Shown here piece by piece: positions 1 through 8,516 of a DNA stretch of 64,000 nucleotides (position 1 is its first letter; each line of letters opens with the position of its first letter). The stretch is from JADGRA01 sp052143535 (GTDB lineage Bacteria; Myxococcota; Myxococcia; Myxococcales; Myxococcaceae): NCBI GenBank assembly GCA_052143535.1, contig JBKQSS010000093.1:1-64000 (forward strand), written 5' to 3'. Made by a program: the position numbers and the translations under genes. The notes beneath the pieces are model-generated. The model was not told the DNA's origin and searched no databases. It worked only from the letters and a program-made list of their open reading frames with translations.

Positions 1-1226
1 AAAACCTTTTCAAGTACGAGTGGGAGAAGACCACCAGCCCCGGCGGTGCGACGCAGTGGACTCCCAAGGACCCTAAGGCGAAGGGCACCGTGCCCGACGC
101 GCACGACCCGTCGAGAAAGCACGCCCCAATGATGTTAACGACGGACCTCGCGCTGATCGTTGACCCGGCATACAAGAAGATCTCGAAGCGGTTCTACGAG
201 AACCCAAAGGAGCTCGCGGACGCCTTCGCCAAGGCCTGGTACAAGTTGCTCCACCGCGATATGGGACCCGTCAGCCGATACCTCGGCCCGTGGGTCCCCG
301 AAGAGACGCTGCTCTTTCAGGATCCGGTCCCCGAGGTTACGCACCTGCTCATTGACGACGCGGACATCGCGGCGCTCAAAGGCAAGATCCTCGGTTCCGG
401 CCTGTCCATCTCTCAGTTGGTGTCGACTGCGTGGGCGTCGGCCTCGACCTACCGTGACACCGACAAGCGCGGTGGCGCGAACGGTGGGCGCATCCGCCTC
501 TCGCCGCAGGCCGAGTGGGACGTCAACGTGGCCTCCGGCGTGTCGAAGGTGCTGGGCTCCTTGGAGCGAATCCAGCAGGAGTTTAACGGTTCGCAGAAGA
601 CCGGGAAGATGGTCTCGCTTGCCGACCTAATTGTGCTGGGCGGCTGCGCAGCCGTCGAGAAGGCTGCGAAGCAGGGCGGAAATGACGTGAAGGTCCGGTT
701 CACGCCGGGGCGCACCGATGCCACGCAGAAGCAGACCGACGCCCATTCCTTCGCTGTGCTCGAGCCGACTGCCGATGGCTTCCGCAACTACCTCCAGAAG
801 GGGCACCGGCTGTCGGCGGAGCACCTGCTGGTGGAAAAGGCGTTTATGTTGAAGCTGTCCGCTCCCGAGATGACAGCCCTCCTCGGTGGCATGCGCGTCC
901 TGAACGCCAATGTCGGGCGGTCCCCTCTCGGTGTCTTCACCAAGCGTCCCGAGACGCTGACCAATGACTTCTTCGTGAACGTGCTCGACATGGGCACGAA
1001 GTGGCAACGGTCGGCCACGTCCGAAGACGTGTTAGAAGGACGCGACCGCCGGACGGGCGAGCTCAAGTGGTCCGGAACCACCGCCGACCTCATCTTCGGT
1101 TCGAACTCCCAACTCCGAGCCATCGCCGAGGTCTACGCGTGTGACGATTCGAAGCAGGTGTTCGTGCGTGATTTCGTGGCCGCGTGGGAAAAGGTCATGA
1201 ATCTCGACCGGTTCGACCTTGCCTGA
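1..1226 (+). CDS. katG: Catalase-peroxidase KatG, C-terminal part (5' end outside window)
   Basis: Bifunctional haem catalase-peroxidase that destroys hydrogen peroxide in the cytoplasm. The reading frame is open from base 3 with no start inside the window, so the catalytic N-terminal domain lies upstream. What remains matches the end of KatG closely: VPDAHDPSRKHAPMMLTTDL, HRDMGPVSRYLGP, QLVSTAWASAS, RGGANGGRIRL, VLGGCAAVEKAA and the terminal VMNLDRFDLA. The distal and proximal haem histidines belong to the missing part and cannot be checked. No other gene follows in the same direction for about 1.4 kb, and a hairpin at 1304-1335 may end the transcript. Confidence 0.97.
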   Translation, partial: NLFKYEWEKTTSPGGATQWTPKDPKAKGTVPDAHDPSRKHAPMMLTTDLALIVDPAYKKISKRFYENPKELADAFAKAWYKLLHRDMGPVSRYLGPWVPEETLLFQDPVPEVTHLLIDDADIAALKGKILGSGLSISQLVSTAWASASTYRDTDKRGGANGGRIRLSPQAEWDVNVASGVSKVLGSLERIQQEFNGSQKTGKMVSLADLIVLGGCAAVEKAAKQGGNDVKVRFTPGRTDATQKQTDAHSFAVLEPTADGFRNYLQKGHRLSAEHLLVEKAFMLKLSAPEMTALLGGMRVLNANVGRSPLGVFTKRPETLTNDFFVNVLDMGTKWQRSATSEDVLEGRDRRTGELKWSGTTADLIFGSNSQLRAIAEVYACDDSKQVFVRDFVAAWEKVMNLDRFDLA

Positions 1227-1748
1227 GACTCCGCGGTGAGCCGCTCGGCTTCATCGCGCCGCGCGTAGTTTTCTTTTCGGAGCGTCGGGCGAACATAGAG
1301 CTCACCCCGCACTCGTTTGGAACTGGGTGCGGGGTCGCTCGAGGCACGTCGCGGATTGGGAATGCTGTGGTTGGCCCGCGCTGAGACAGTTCCGCCCATG
1401 CCTCGAAGTCTGATGAGGCTCTATGACGGTAGCCAATTGGCATGGTTCAGCCGGGGTCTGTCGGACCGCGGTTCAGAGCTGGCTGCTGCATTAGCCGCAT
1501 GTAACTCGTCGTCGGTGAAGACCCGAAATCGAGTGCTTTCAAAGCGGGCACGTACCACTCGCGTCGGCGGCGGGCGTTTGCAAAGCGAGGAAGCACAGCC
1601 ACGTCGCCGTTGAACGCCAAGCGGCGTGTCTTTCGAATTGTCGAGGAACCGCATCCCTTTGGGACCGTGACCATGGCGCTCATCGCAGGCGCGCGCCTGG
1701 AGGCCAGTGGCCCGTGCGGTGGGACGCAAATTGACAGGCTTCTCGTAT
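1227..1748. other. Intergenic region after katG
   Basis: Apart from the hairpin at 1304-1335 I see no convincing gene, RNA or repeat here. The short open frames on both strands have no recognisable protein content and no good ribosome binding site. Confidence 0.5.
1304..1335 (+). terminator. Hairpin downstream of katG
   Basis: A perfect 9-base inverted repeat (ACCCCGCAC at 1304-1312, GTGCGGGGT at 1327-1335) with a 14-base loop lies 78 bases after the katG stop. No T tract follows, so it is at best a weak intrinsic terminator or a 3'-end stabiliser. Confidence 0.4.
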
Positions 1749-2018
1749 TTACAGGCGCCTAGCTCGCGAGAGTCGAAGCGTACGAAGCACGACGAGCAGG
1801 ATGATGGCTCCCACCAGGGCGATGACGATGGTGCCAGCAATCCCGGTCAGCGGCGCATGCCATCGCATACTGCGAAAGAACCAGCCTCCAACAAAGGCTC
1901 CGATGATGCCGATGATGATGTCACCACCGAGCCCGTAGCCGCCCTTAACGACCGCATTGGCCATGAAGCCCGCTACGGCTCCAACCACAATCCATAAGAG
2001 GAAAGTCTCGAGAGTCAT
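1749..2018 (-). CDS. GlsB/YeaQ/YmgE family stress response membrane protein
   Basis: Small inner-membrane protein of 89 residues in the transglycosylase-associated (GlsB/YeaQ/YmgE) family, whose members are stress-induced and have no settled biochemical role. Three hydrophobic glycine-rich segments are visible (around residues 3-22, 27-47 and 55-80), with the family-typical runs AGFMANAVVKG and GGDIIIGIIGAFVGG. I start at the internal ATG (2018) rather than the upstream one at 2069 because a GGAG sits 6-8 bases before it and translation then begins directly with MTLETFLLW. It stands alone, with roughly 670 bases of empty sequence upstream that presumably hold its promoter. Confidence 0.88.
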   Translation of the reverse strand: MTLETFLLWIVVGAVAGFMANAVVKGGYGLGGDIIIGIIGAFVGGWFFRSMRWHAPLTGIAGTIVIALVGAIILLVVLRTLRLSRARRL

Positions 2019-2687
2019 GCCCTGCTCCTTCCGAAAGACGAAGGTAGGGAGCCCGGTCGCCCGCGGCAAGCGAGCTCAGCACGGTGGTGTTCGGACTTTA
2101 CTCGGCGAGGCTTGCCAAGAAGGTAAACCAGCCCGTGAGCGCAAGGCGCATGGTGGCTTCTTAGACGAGCGACGAAGGGAAACTTCCGCGAGCTGTTGCG
2201 GCACGCCCGTCCGGCGCCCGTGTGCCGCGGACCCACCGTACAGGAATATTGATACGCGCCCGACCGGATGGCCAACGCAAAGTCACAGGACGGAGTGACG
2301 TGTAGCCGGCCGAGAAGAGGTCTCGCTGCGTTGGGCGTGTGTCATCGAGGCGACTGTCAGTCCAAGACGAAAGATGCGTTGAGCCCGGAGCGGATTCTGG
2401 AAATAGCCCTGCATTCCCCGACGCTCCTCGTGCCTCGAGTGCGGACGACGGCGTGCGAACTCCCCACAATCCTTCTGTTTCGCCGAAACGTTCGTCGCAT
2501 CCGTCAGAAACTTTCGTCTCTCAAGGTTCAGCGACCCCGTGCGCAGTTGACCGCGCACGTGGCGGAGCTGCCCATCGTTCCCCCCACATACGTGTCTTGC
2601 GTCCTTACAGCCGAGGAGTCCAGAGGGGTGCGCAAGGAGCCGAGCGTGGCCCGACTCCGCAGGGAGGGGAATTGGGATGGAGACGTC
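2019..2687. other. Divergent intergenic region
   Basis: This spacer separates the leftward GlsB-like gene from the rightward di-haem oxidoreductase gene and should hold both promoters. The downstream reading frame happens to stay open back to 2268, but the translated extension has no recognisable content. No clear gene, tandem repeat or strong hairpin was found. Confidence 0.5.
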
Positions 2688-3944
2688 ATGAAGGTCACAC
2701 CAGAAACGAAGTCCCTCGTTGCTGCATTGTTGCTCTCCAGCCCGGGTTGCAGCTCGGGCATCATCGGCGCGCCGTCCGCGCCGGCGGAAGCCGAGCCCGA
2801 CGATGATGCCGTCTCGGCTCTGAGCGCAAAGTCCCAGCCCATGCAGGCGGGCTTCGGTGACCCGTTACCCCGGTTGACCCAGGCTGGCTTGCAGCTATTT
2901 GACGCCGGGGTGGCGCAATTCGTGGAGGACGAGGGCATCGCTGATGGTCTCGGGCCTGTCTTCAACGACACGTCCTGCGTCCGGTGCCACTCTGGGCCGG
3001 CCGCGGGCGGAAGCAGCACCACTTTGGAGACGCGCTTCGGCGCCGCCCTCGTGGATGGCGGCTTCGACCCGCTGACGAAGTTCGGCGGTTCCCTCATGCA
3101 GGTGAAGGGCATCGGCCCGGAGGGCACCTGCGACTTCGTGGGCGAAACCGTGCCGCCTCAGGCCAACGTCGTTGCGCAGCGCCGCGCCATCCCTCTCTTC
3201 GGACTGGGCCTTGTAGATGCGGTCCCCGAGACGACGTTCCAGTTCGTGGCGCAGGTAGAGGCCCACTCCTCTCCCGGGCAGGCTGGACGGGTGGCGGTGG
3301 TGTACGACATTGCCCTGGGCCGTAACGCCGTCGGCCGGTTTGGCTGGAAAGACCAAGAGACCTCACTGCACCAATTCTCCGGCGACGCCTACCTCAACGA
3401 GATGGGCATCACCAACCCGGAGTTCCCTGACGAGAACTGCCCCCAGGGCGATTGTGCTCTTCTCGCGTGCAACCCCGAGCCGGGCCTCAACGACGACGGC
3501 TCCGACGTGAAAGCCTTCACTGACTTCATGAGCCTGCTCGCACCCCCGCCGCGCGCGGCCTTCGACTCCCAGGCCATTGCCGGTAAACGAGTGTTTTCGT
3601 CCGTCGGCTGCAGCAACTGTCACTGGGCCACCTTCCGTGCCGGTCGAGACTCCTTCGCCGAACTCAGCGACGTCACCTTCCATCCCTATTCGGACTTCCT
3701 CCTCCATGACATGGGGAGTCTCGGGGATGGCATAGCGCAAGCTGACGCTCTGGGCAGCGAAATGCGGACCGCACCGCTCTGGGGCCTCTCGGCGGAGACG
3801 TCGTTCCTTCACGACGGGCGTGCCACCACCCTGTCGGAGGCAATCCTGGCACACGATGGGCAGGGACGGCGTGCGCGCGACGACTTCGCAAACCTGTCGG
3901 CGGAAGATCAGGCAGCGCTGGTTGCCTTCATCGGCTCGCTGTGA
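2688..3944 (+). CDS. Di-haem oxidoreductase (DUF1111 / putative peroxidase family)
   Basis: Exported c-type cytochrome of 418 residues. Two haem-binding CxxCH motifs are present: CVRCH at residues 97-101, preceded by FNDTSC, and CSNCH at 308-312, with DMGSLGDGIAQ and FLHDGRATTLSEAI after the second haem. This layout is the signature of the DHOR family, related to di-haem peroxidases and thiol oxidoreductase-like proteins. The N-terminus (residues 1-21, ending SSPGC) looks like an export signal with a poor lipobox. I chose ATG 2688, which has GGAG about 6 bases upstream; the longer frame from 2268 would add 140 residues of unrelated sequence. Peroxidase activity is inferred from the family. 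It converges on a frameshifted SDR gene. Confidence 0.85.
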   Translation: MKVTPETKSLVAALLLSSPGCSSGIIGAPSAPAEAEPDDDAVSALSAKSQPMQAGFGDPLPRLTQAGLQLFDAGVAQFVEDEGIADGLGPVFNDTSCVRCHSGPAAGGSSTTLETRFGAALVDGGFDPLTKFGGSLMQVKGIGPEGTCDFVGETVPPQANVVAQRRAIPLFGLGLVDAVPETTFQFVAQVEAHSSPGQAGRVAVVYDIALGRNAVGRFGWKDQETSLHQFSGDAYLNEMGITNPEFPDENCPQGDCALLACNPEPGLNDDGSDVKAFTDFMSLLAPPPRAAFDSQAIAGKRVFSSVGCSNCHWATFRAGRDSFAELSDVTFHPYSDFLLHDMGSLGDGIAQADALGSEMRTAPLWGLSAETSFLHDGRATTLSEAILAHDGQGRRARDDFANLSAEDQAALVAFIGSL

Positions 3945-3963
3945 CGCTGGGGGTCGCCGCTGC

Positions 3964-4930
3964 CTACCATCGATGGCACCGGTCTCGCCCGAGATCACGC
4001 CCCGGACTGGCGTCAGACCCCAGCATCAGCAGTGAGGCTTCCCACAGACGCTCGGCGTCGCTCCGGTCCAAGGCGTACGGAGCGACGCCGCTCTTGGCTC
4101 CACTGGTGTCGGTCACTGGAAGGGCCTGGTTGCAGCCTTCGAAATAGCAGCCGCCTACCCCTTCGAGCACAGGCGACGTCGCCAGCAGCGCAGAAGTGGC
4201 GGCGCCCTGTTGCGGCGTCTTGCGCCTCTCGGGTGGCGTCTTCATACCCCCGGTGTGACGTTGCAAGTTGGTGGCGATGCCGCCCGGATGCAATGCGTTC
4301 GCGGTGATGCCATCGCTCGCCCAGCGCGCGCTTGCCGCCACGGCAAAGAGGACATTGGCAGTCTTCGACTGCGCGTACGCGACGATGGGAACGTAGGGGC
4401 GGCTGGCGAAGTGGATATCTTCGAAGACGACTGGCGACATGAGGTGGGCACTGGAGCTGACGGACACGACGCGCGCGGAGCCAGCCGCCGCAAGGGCATC
4501 GTGTAGGCCGAGAGCTAGGGCGAAGTGACCAAGGTGGTTTGTCGCGAACTGAATCTCAAAACCTTCTGGAGTGCGCTGCAGGTCTGGCAGGGCCATCACG
4601 CCTGCGTTGTTCACCAGGAGATGAAGCGGTCCCTCCCAAAGCCGAAACGAACTTGGCAATTGACGCCCGTTGAGACAAGTCCAGGGCGGCAACCCGGATT
4701 TCGCCGTTCCCGCTTTTGGCGGCGATGTCGGCGGCCGTCCGCACCCCGGCGTCCGTGTTCCGGACAGCCAGCGTGACTTGAGCACCAGTGCGGGCGAGCG
4801 CCAGCGCCGTCTCCACGCCGATGCCCGCCGCGGCGCCGGTGACGATGACGCGTTTCCCTGAAAGGTCACACCCCGCCACCACCTCCTCGGCTGTGGTGCG
4901 CGGGCCAAACGGAGTTGTGATGCGGGTCAT
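3964..4930 (-). pseudogene. Short-chain dehydrogenase/reductase, frameshifted
   Basis: NAD(P)-dependent SDR of the retinol dehydrogenase/WWOX-like group, split over two frames. The N-terminal frame (from ATG 4930) carries the dinucleotide-binding TGAAAGIG and runs to about SIAKFVSAL. The rest, GPLHLLVNNAGVM, the substrate-loop SVSSSAH and the catalytic YAQSK, is encoded in the +1 frame down to the stop at 3964. The break lies near 4631-4655; one extra base or two missing bases would explain it. Read together the two halves give a normal full-length enzyme of about 320 residues. It is either a recent pseudogene or an assembly error. No in-frame start supports the downstream half alone. Confidence 0.8.
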
Positions 4931-5285
4931 GGCGTATCCTGCGGTCTGACTGGAACAGGCACAGAAGTACGCCCACGGCGCTGATGAAGTGAAGCGGCGG
5001 CCGATTCAGCTCGACGAAACGGCGCGGAATTTGGGGGCCGTGGGTTGGCCCGCACCAAACGTCCGCGTACGTGGTAGATGCTGGTTGCGGCGATGAGCCT
5101 GTTTCCTTCCCTCAACTGGCACCGTTATAGCGGAAGGATTCAATGCTGCATGCCCGGGACGCCTCACATCGAAGGGGTAGCCAGACGTCCGAAACTGCTT
5201 CTAAACCCCGAGTTCCCTGGGAAAGTGCCCATCTGTGGGTCCTGTACATCGCCGGGCCCGTCGCTAAGACTCCAAGGAGACCTCG
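4931..5285. other. Divergent intergenic region
   Basis: Lies between the leftward SDR gene and the rightward 104-residue membrane protein gene. I see no additional gene or clear regulatory element. Confidence 0.45.
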
Positions 5286-5600
5286 ATGCGCTGGTATCAC
5301 TACGTGGCGTACTTTTTCGGTGGCGCGTTCCTCGCCAACGCAGTGCCTCACTTCGTAAACGGGGTTTCGGGGAACCCATTCCAGAGCCCCTTCGCATCCC
5401 CTCCGGGTGAGGGTCTCTCCTCGTCGACGGTGAACGTGTTGTGGGGCATCTTCAATTTTGCGATTGCCTATCTGCTGCTGGGGCGCGTGGGTGTCTTCGA
5501 ACTGCGCAAGACGAGACACGTGCTCATCGCGGGGCTAGGCGCTGCGCTGATGTCCTTAATGTTAGCTCGTGGCTTCGGCCGCTTTCACGGCGGCCTCTGA
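5286..5600 (+). CDS. Small membrane protein, 104 residues, unknown function
   Basis: Predicted inner-membrane protein with three hydrophobic segments (about residues 5-22, 46-66 and 78-95). The N-terminus HYVAYFFGGAFLANAVPHFV and the following GNPFQSPFA are characteristic of a family of small uncharacterised membrane proteins in proteobacteria; I know no function for it. The start is well supported: AAGGAG lies 6 bases before the ATG at 5286. It is flanked by leftward genes on both sides and so appears monocistronic. Confidence 0.75.
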   Translation: MRWYHYVAYFFGGAFLANAVPHFVNGVSGNPFQSPFASPPGEGLSSSTVNVLWGIFNFAIAYLLLGRVGVFELRKTRHVLIAGLGAALMSLMLARGFGRFHGGL

Positions 5601-5662
5601 GTCCAACCGTTTAGGCCGGTCGAAGTCGGGAGGGCAGCACCTGGCCCCAATCCATGACCGAG

Positions 5663-6562
5663 CTAGACAACATGGCTCGTTGTCGGATGGATTGTGGGGG
5701 CGCTTGCCTCGTGGATGACCGCATCGACCGTCTTCGCAAACGTGTGAGCATCCCCCGGCCACCTCGCTGAGATGTAAAAACCGTCGCGAACGACAAACGC
5801 CGGTCGTGCGTCCTCCAGAGAATCGCGGTGTCGACCGTCGGTCTTGAGCGCGTAGTCAGGTTCGGACCTCGCTACGTCGCGGTAGTCCTGTGCACTTGCA
5901 AGCGCCCGAGTTACCTCGGCCTGCACGCTGCGGTAGCCTTCCGGGTCGCCGGGCCCTTCGAGGTAAGTCCGATAGTAGGTCGGGTCCCAAAAGCGGGTGG
6001 CACGACCGATTCGGGCGGCGAGCTTTTCCTGAGCCCAGGTGAGCGATGTGGTCTTGCGGCCGAAGAGAACGGAACGATTGGTGCTCGGAGAGACCGCGCG
6101 CGCAGCGACAACAGTACCGTGGCAAATTGCGCCTACGGGTTTGCGAGCGTCGAACATCTCCGCGACGAAGCGACGCAACTCGAGGTCCTCGAGATAGGGG
6201 CGAATCCCGTGTGCTCGATGTCCGCCGGGCAGGACGAGTGCATCGAAGTCACGAACGGTGAGCTGACTGTAGCGACGGGGCGCTGAGAAACTGGCTTCTT
6301 GTTCCAGTTTCGCGTGCGCGCGGCGGGCGTTTTCATCCGCACCAAGGATGCGGCCGACGGCGCGCAATCGGCGAAGCGGAGGGAAGACTGCCCACGGATC
6401 GAGCCCCTCACCGGTGAGCATGAGCTCGTCCGGTCGCGGCCGCAGACCGTCTGGGGTCGCGAAGGTCACCTGATGTCCGGCGTTGGACAACACGAGCCAA
6501 GGGATTGCGACCTCCGTCGGGTCATAGTCCTCGCTGGCAGGCGTAATCACGACTCTGGCCAT
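5663..6562 (-). CDS. DJ-1/PfpI family protein (class I glutamine amidotransferase-like)
   Basis: Cytoplasmic protein of 299 residues with the DJ-1/PfpI fold. The nucleophile elbow is GAICHGT with Cys147, an acidic partner candidate lies in the N-terminal strand region (Glu17 in YDPTEVAIPW), and DALVLPGGH precedes the elbow. Homologues act as glyoxalases, chaperones or amidases, so the activity cannot be assigned. It is longer than the usual 180-230 residues because of an insertion after the first strand and a C-terminal extension. I start at 6562 because GGGAG lies 9 bases upstream. The extension contains a tract rich in Tyr and Arg without recognised domain content. Confidence 0.82.
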   Translation of the reverse strand: MARVVITPASEDYDPTEVAIPWLVLSNAGHQVTFATPDGLRPRPDELMLTGEGLDPWAVFPPLRRLRAVGRILGADENARRAHAKLEQEASFSAPRRYSQLTVRDFDALVLPGGHRAHGIRPYLEDLELRRFVAEMFDARKPVGAICHGTVVAARAVSPSTNRSVLFGRKTTSLTWAQEKLAARIGRATRFWDPTYYRTYLEGPGDPEGYRSVQAEVTRALASAQDYRDVARSEPDYALKTDGRHRDSLEDARPAFVVRDGFYISARWPGDAHTFAKTVDAVIHEASAPTIHPTTSHVV

Positions 6563-6687
6563 GACGTCGTTCTCCCGCGGGCGGCGCATGGGTAAGCAAG
6601 CGGGCCTCCCCAGTGCTTAGAAGCTCAGCCCCTAAACTGTTTGGCCTCCGAGATTCCGCTACATTTGCCGCATCAAGCCACCCCAGG

Positions 6688-7347
6688 CTAAGTCGGACCT
6701 CGCCGGTAGCGCGCGAGCGACTCAGGCGTTTGGACCTCCGCTGGTAGCCGCGGGTCGCGAATCGGGGCAAGCGGCTGAAGTCGCAACGGTAGCTCTCCCG
6801 CCCAATAATCCAATGCGTAGTCGGCCTCGTCATCTAGCGGAGGGCCGCGCCGAATCTTGGCCGATGCTTCCGTGAGCGGCAATGCCAGCACAAGCGTGGC
6901 CCCGAGCTCCTTGTCGTTTGGCTCCCGAGTTTCGCCGCTGCGACCAATTAGTACGTGCTCGAGTAACGCAGCGAGGACGCGGCGTTTTTCTTCAACGTCG
7001 GTCACCGCAACCGCGCGCCCGAGAACGACAACCGAACGGTAGTTCATCGAATGGTGGAAGGCCGAACGCGCCAGGACGAGCCCGTCCAGAAGTGTGACGG
7101 TCACACAAGCGTCGACGCCGCTTGCAAGAGTTTTGAGCATCCTGCTGGCAGCTGAACCGTGGACATAAAGCTGGTCTCCCCGGCGCACATAGGTTGCCGG
7201 AATCACAAAGGGCTGCCCATCGACTGCAAACCCAATGTGGCAGAGCAACCCCTCGTCGAGAATTGCCGCGATCGTGTCTGCGTCGTAGGCGGCACGAGCG
7301 GGAAGGCGCTGAATTCTTGTGCGCGTAGATGGTGCAGCCTTATCCAT
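6688..7347 (-). CDS. Pyridoxamine 5'-phosphate oxidase-like (NimA-type) flavin-fold protein
   Basis: Split-barrel FMN-binding fold protein of 219 residues, similar to 5-nitroimidazole resistance protein NimA. Evidence: LDEGLLCHIGFAVDGQPFVI followed by YVHGSAASRML, DACVTVTLLDGLVLARSAFH and HSMNYRSVVVLGRA, the standard order in this family. Members typically bind flavin or haem and reduce small molecules; substrate unknown here. ATG 7347 is chosen because GGAG lies 8 bases upstream and an alternative start at 7470 would add a non-homologous tail. It is 125 bases upstream of the DJ-1-like gene in the same direction, so the two could be co-transcribed. Confidence 0.85.
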   Translation of the reverse strand: MDKAAPSTRTRIQRLPARAAYDADTIAAILDEGLLCHIGFAVDGQPFVIPATYVRRGDQLYVHGSAASRMLKTLASGVDACVTVTLLDGLVLARSAFHHSMNYRSVVVLGRAVAVTDVEEKRRVLAALLEHVLIGRSGETREPNDKELGATLVLALPLTEASAKIRRGPPLDDEADYALDYWAGELPLRLQPLAPIRDPRLPAEVQTPESLARYRRGPT

Positions 7348-7592
7348 TGTTCCGTCTCCATGCTGGGTGGCCCAGGCTAGCACCGCGGCGTCGGCTATCC
7401 GCACTAGACGCGCCAGCGGGCGAAAGGGCGCGGAACCCAGGGCTGAACATGCTGCTGGCCGCAATGGCAAGCATCGGGAGGGAAGTGATGTGCTCAGGCT
7501 TCGTGCCTTGGGCGACCGACAAGGCGCTCTCTTCGCGCTGTCATCACGCGCGGAAACGCGCGTGCGTCCGTCGTGCTACAAGGCCGCCTGCT

Positions 7593-8516
7593 ATGCTGGC
7601 GATTCCGCGTGTCGTGGTGGGCACCGCACGCCTGGGAAGCGTCCTTCCAGCTGCGCTGGTGCTGAAGTCACAGAGCGACGACACTCTTCGGCAGCTGGAC
7701 GGGCTCGTCGAGGCGGGGTGCACAGCCTTCGATTTGGCTGCCTCCTATCAACTTGGTGGGACCGAAAGGCTTTTTGGCGAATGGCTTGCCTTGCGCCGGC
7801 ATCGGGACCGGCTCCTTCTCATCAGCAAGGGTGCACACCCGTACCCCGTGGTCCGCCCCAACCGGCTCCAGTCATCAGCCATCGCTGCCGACCTAGACGC
7901 CACGCTGCGACGGTTGCGCACGGACAGGGTCGACCTCTATTTGCTGCATCGAGATTTCCCCGGCGCGCCACTCGAGCCCATGGTACAGACACTGAGAAAT
8001 GCGCTTCAGGCAGGGAAGATTCTTGCTTGGGGCGTCTCGAATTGGACGCACGCCCGAATTCAAGCCATCGACCAGGTTGCGCGACAGGCAGGCCTGCCGG
8101 CCATGGCTGCCAGCAGCCCCCACTTTTCGGTGTTTGATTGGACTCGTGCGCCTTGGACGGGCTCCGTCAGCATCGCGGGGAGCGCCAACCGAGAAGCGCG
8201 TGACTTCTACCAAAAAAGCCAGTTGCACGTCTTGGCGTGGGGTCCCCTCGGCTCGGGCTTCCTCCTGTCCGACCGGCACGGTAGCGGCATCTATCGAAAT
8301 GCGGCCAACCTGGCCAAGAGGCGGCGACTCCAAGCGATCGCAGCGGAGCATGGTGCAACAACAGCGCAGGTTGCACTTGCCTACCTCTTTCACCAACCCT
8401 TTCCCGTTTCGGCCGTCGTCGCCGCGAGCACCGTCGAGAAGGTGCGCTCCAACCTCGCAGCAACGGCGATTCATCTTTCCCGTTCAGAAATGGAGTCGCT
8501 CGATGGTGCCGCTTAG
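7593..8516 (+). CDS. Aldo/keto reductase
   Basis: NADPH-dependent oxidoreductase with a TIM-barrel fold, 307 residues. The catalytic tetrad can be read as Asp47, Tyr52, Lys79 and His119 (FDLAASY, ISKGAH, YLLHRD), and the family signature GVSNW is present. Substrate unknown. The start is uncertain: the frame is open back to 7329, but homology begins at MLAIPRVVVG, so ATG 7593 is used although its ribosome binding site is poor. The stop codon is immediately followed by the ATG of a GMC oxidoreductase gene, so the two are one operon and probably act on related sugar or alcohol substrates. Confidence 0.88.
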   Translation: MLAIPRVVVGTARLGSVLPAALVLKSQSDDTLRQLDGLVEAGCTAFDLAASYQLGGTERLFGEWLALRRHRDRLLLISKGAHPYPVVRPNRLQSSAIAADLDATLRRLRTDRVDLYLLHRDFPGAPLEPMVQTLRNALQAGKILAWGVSNWTHARIQAIDQVARQAGLPAMAASSPHFSVFDWTRAPWTGSVSIAGSANREARDFYQKSQLHVLAWGPLGSGFLLSDRHGSGIYRNAANLAKRRRLQAIAAEHGATTAQVALAYLFHQPFPVSAVVAASTVEKVRSNLAATAIHLSRSEMESLDGAA

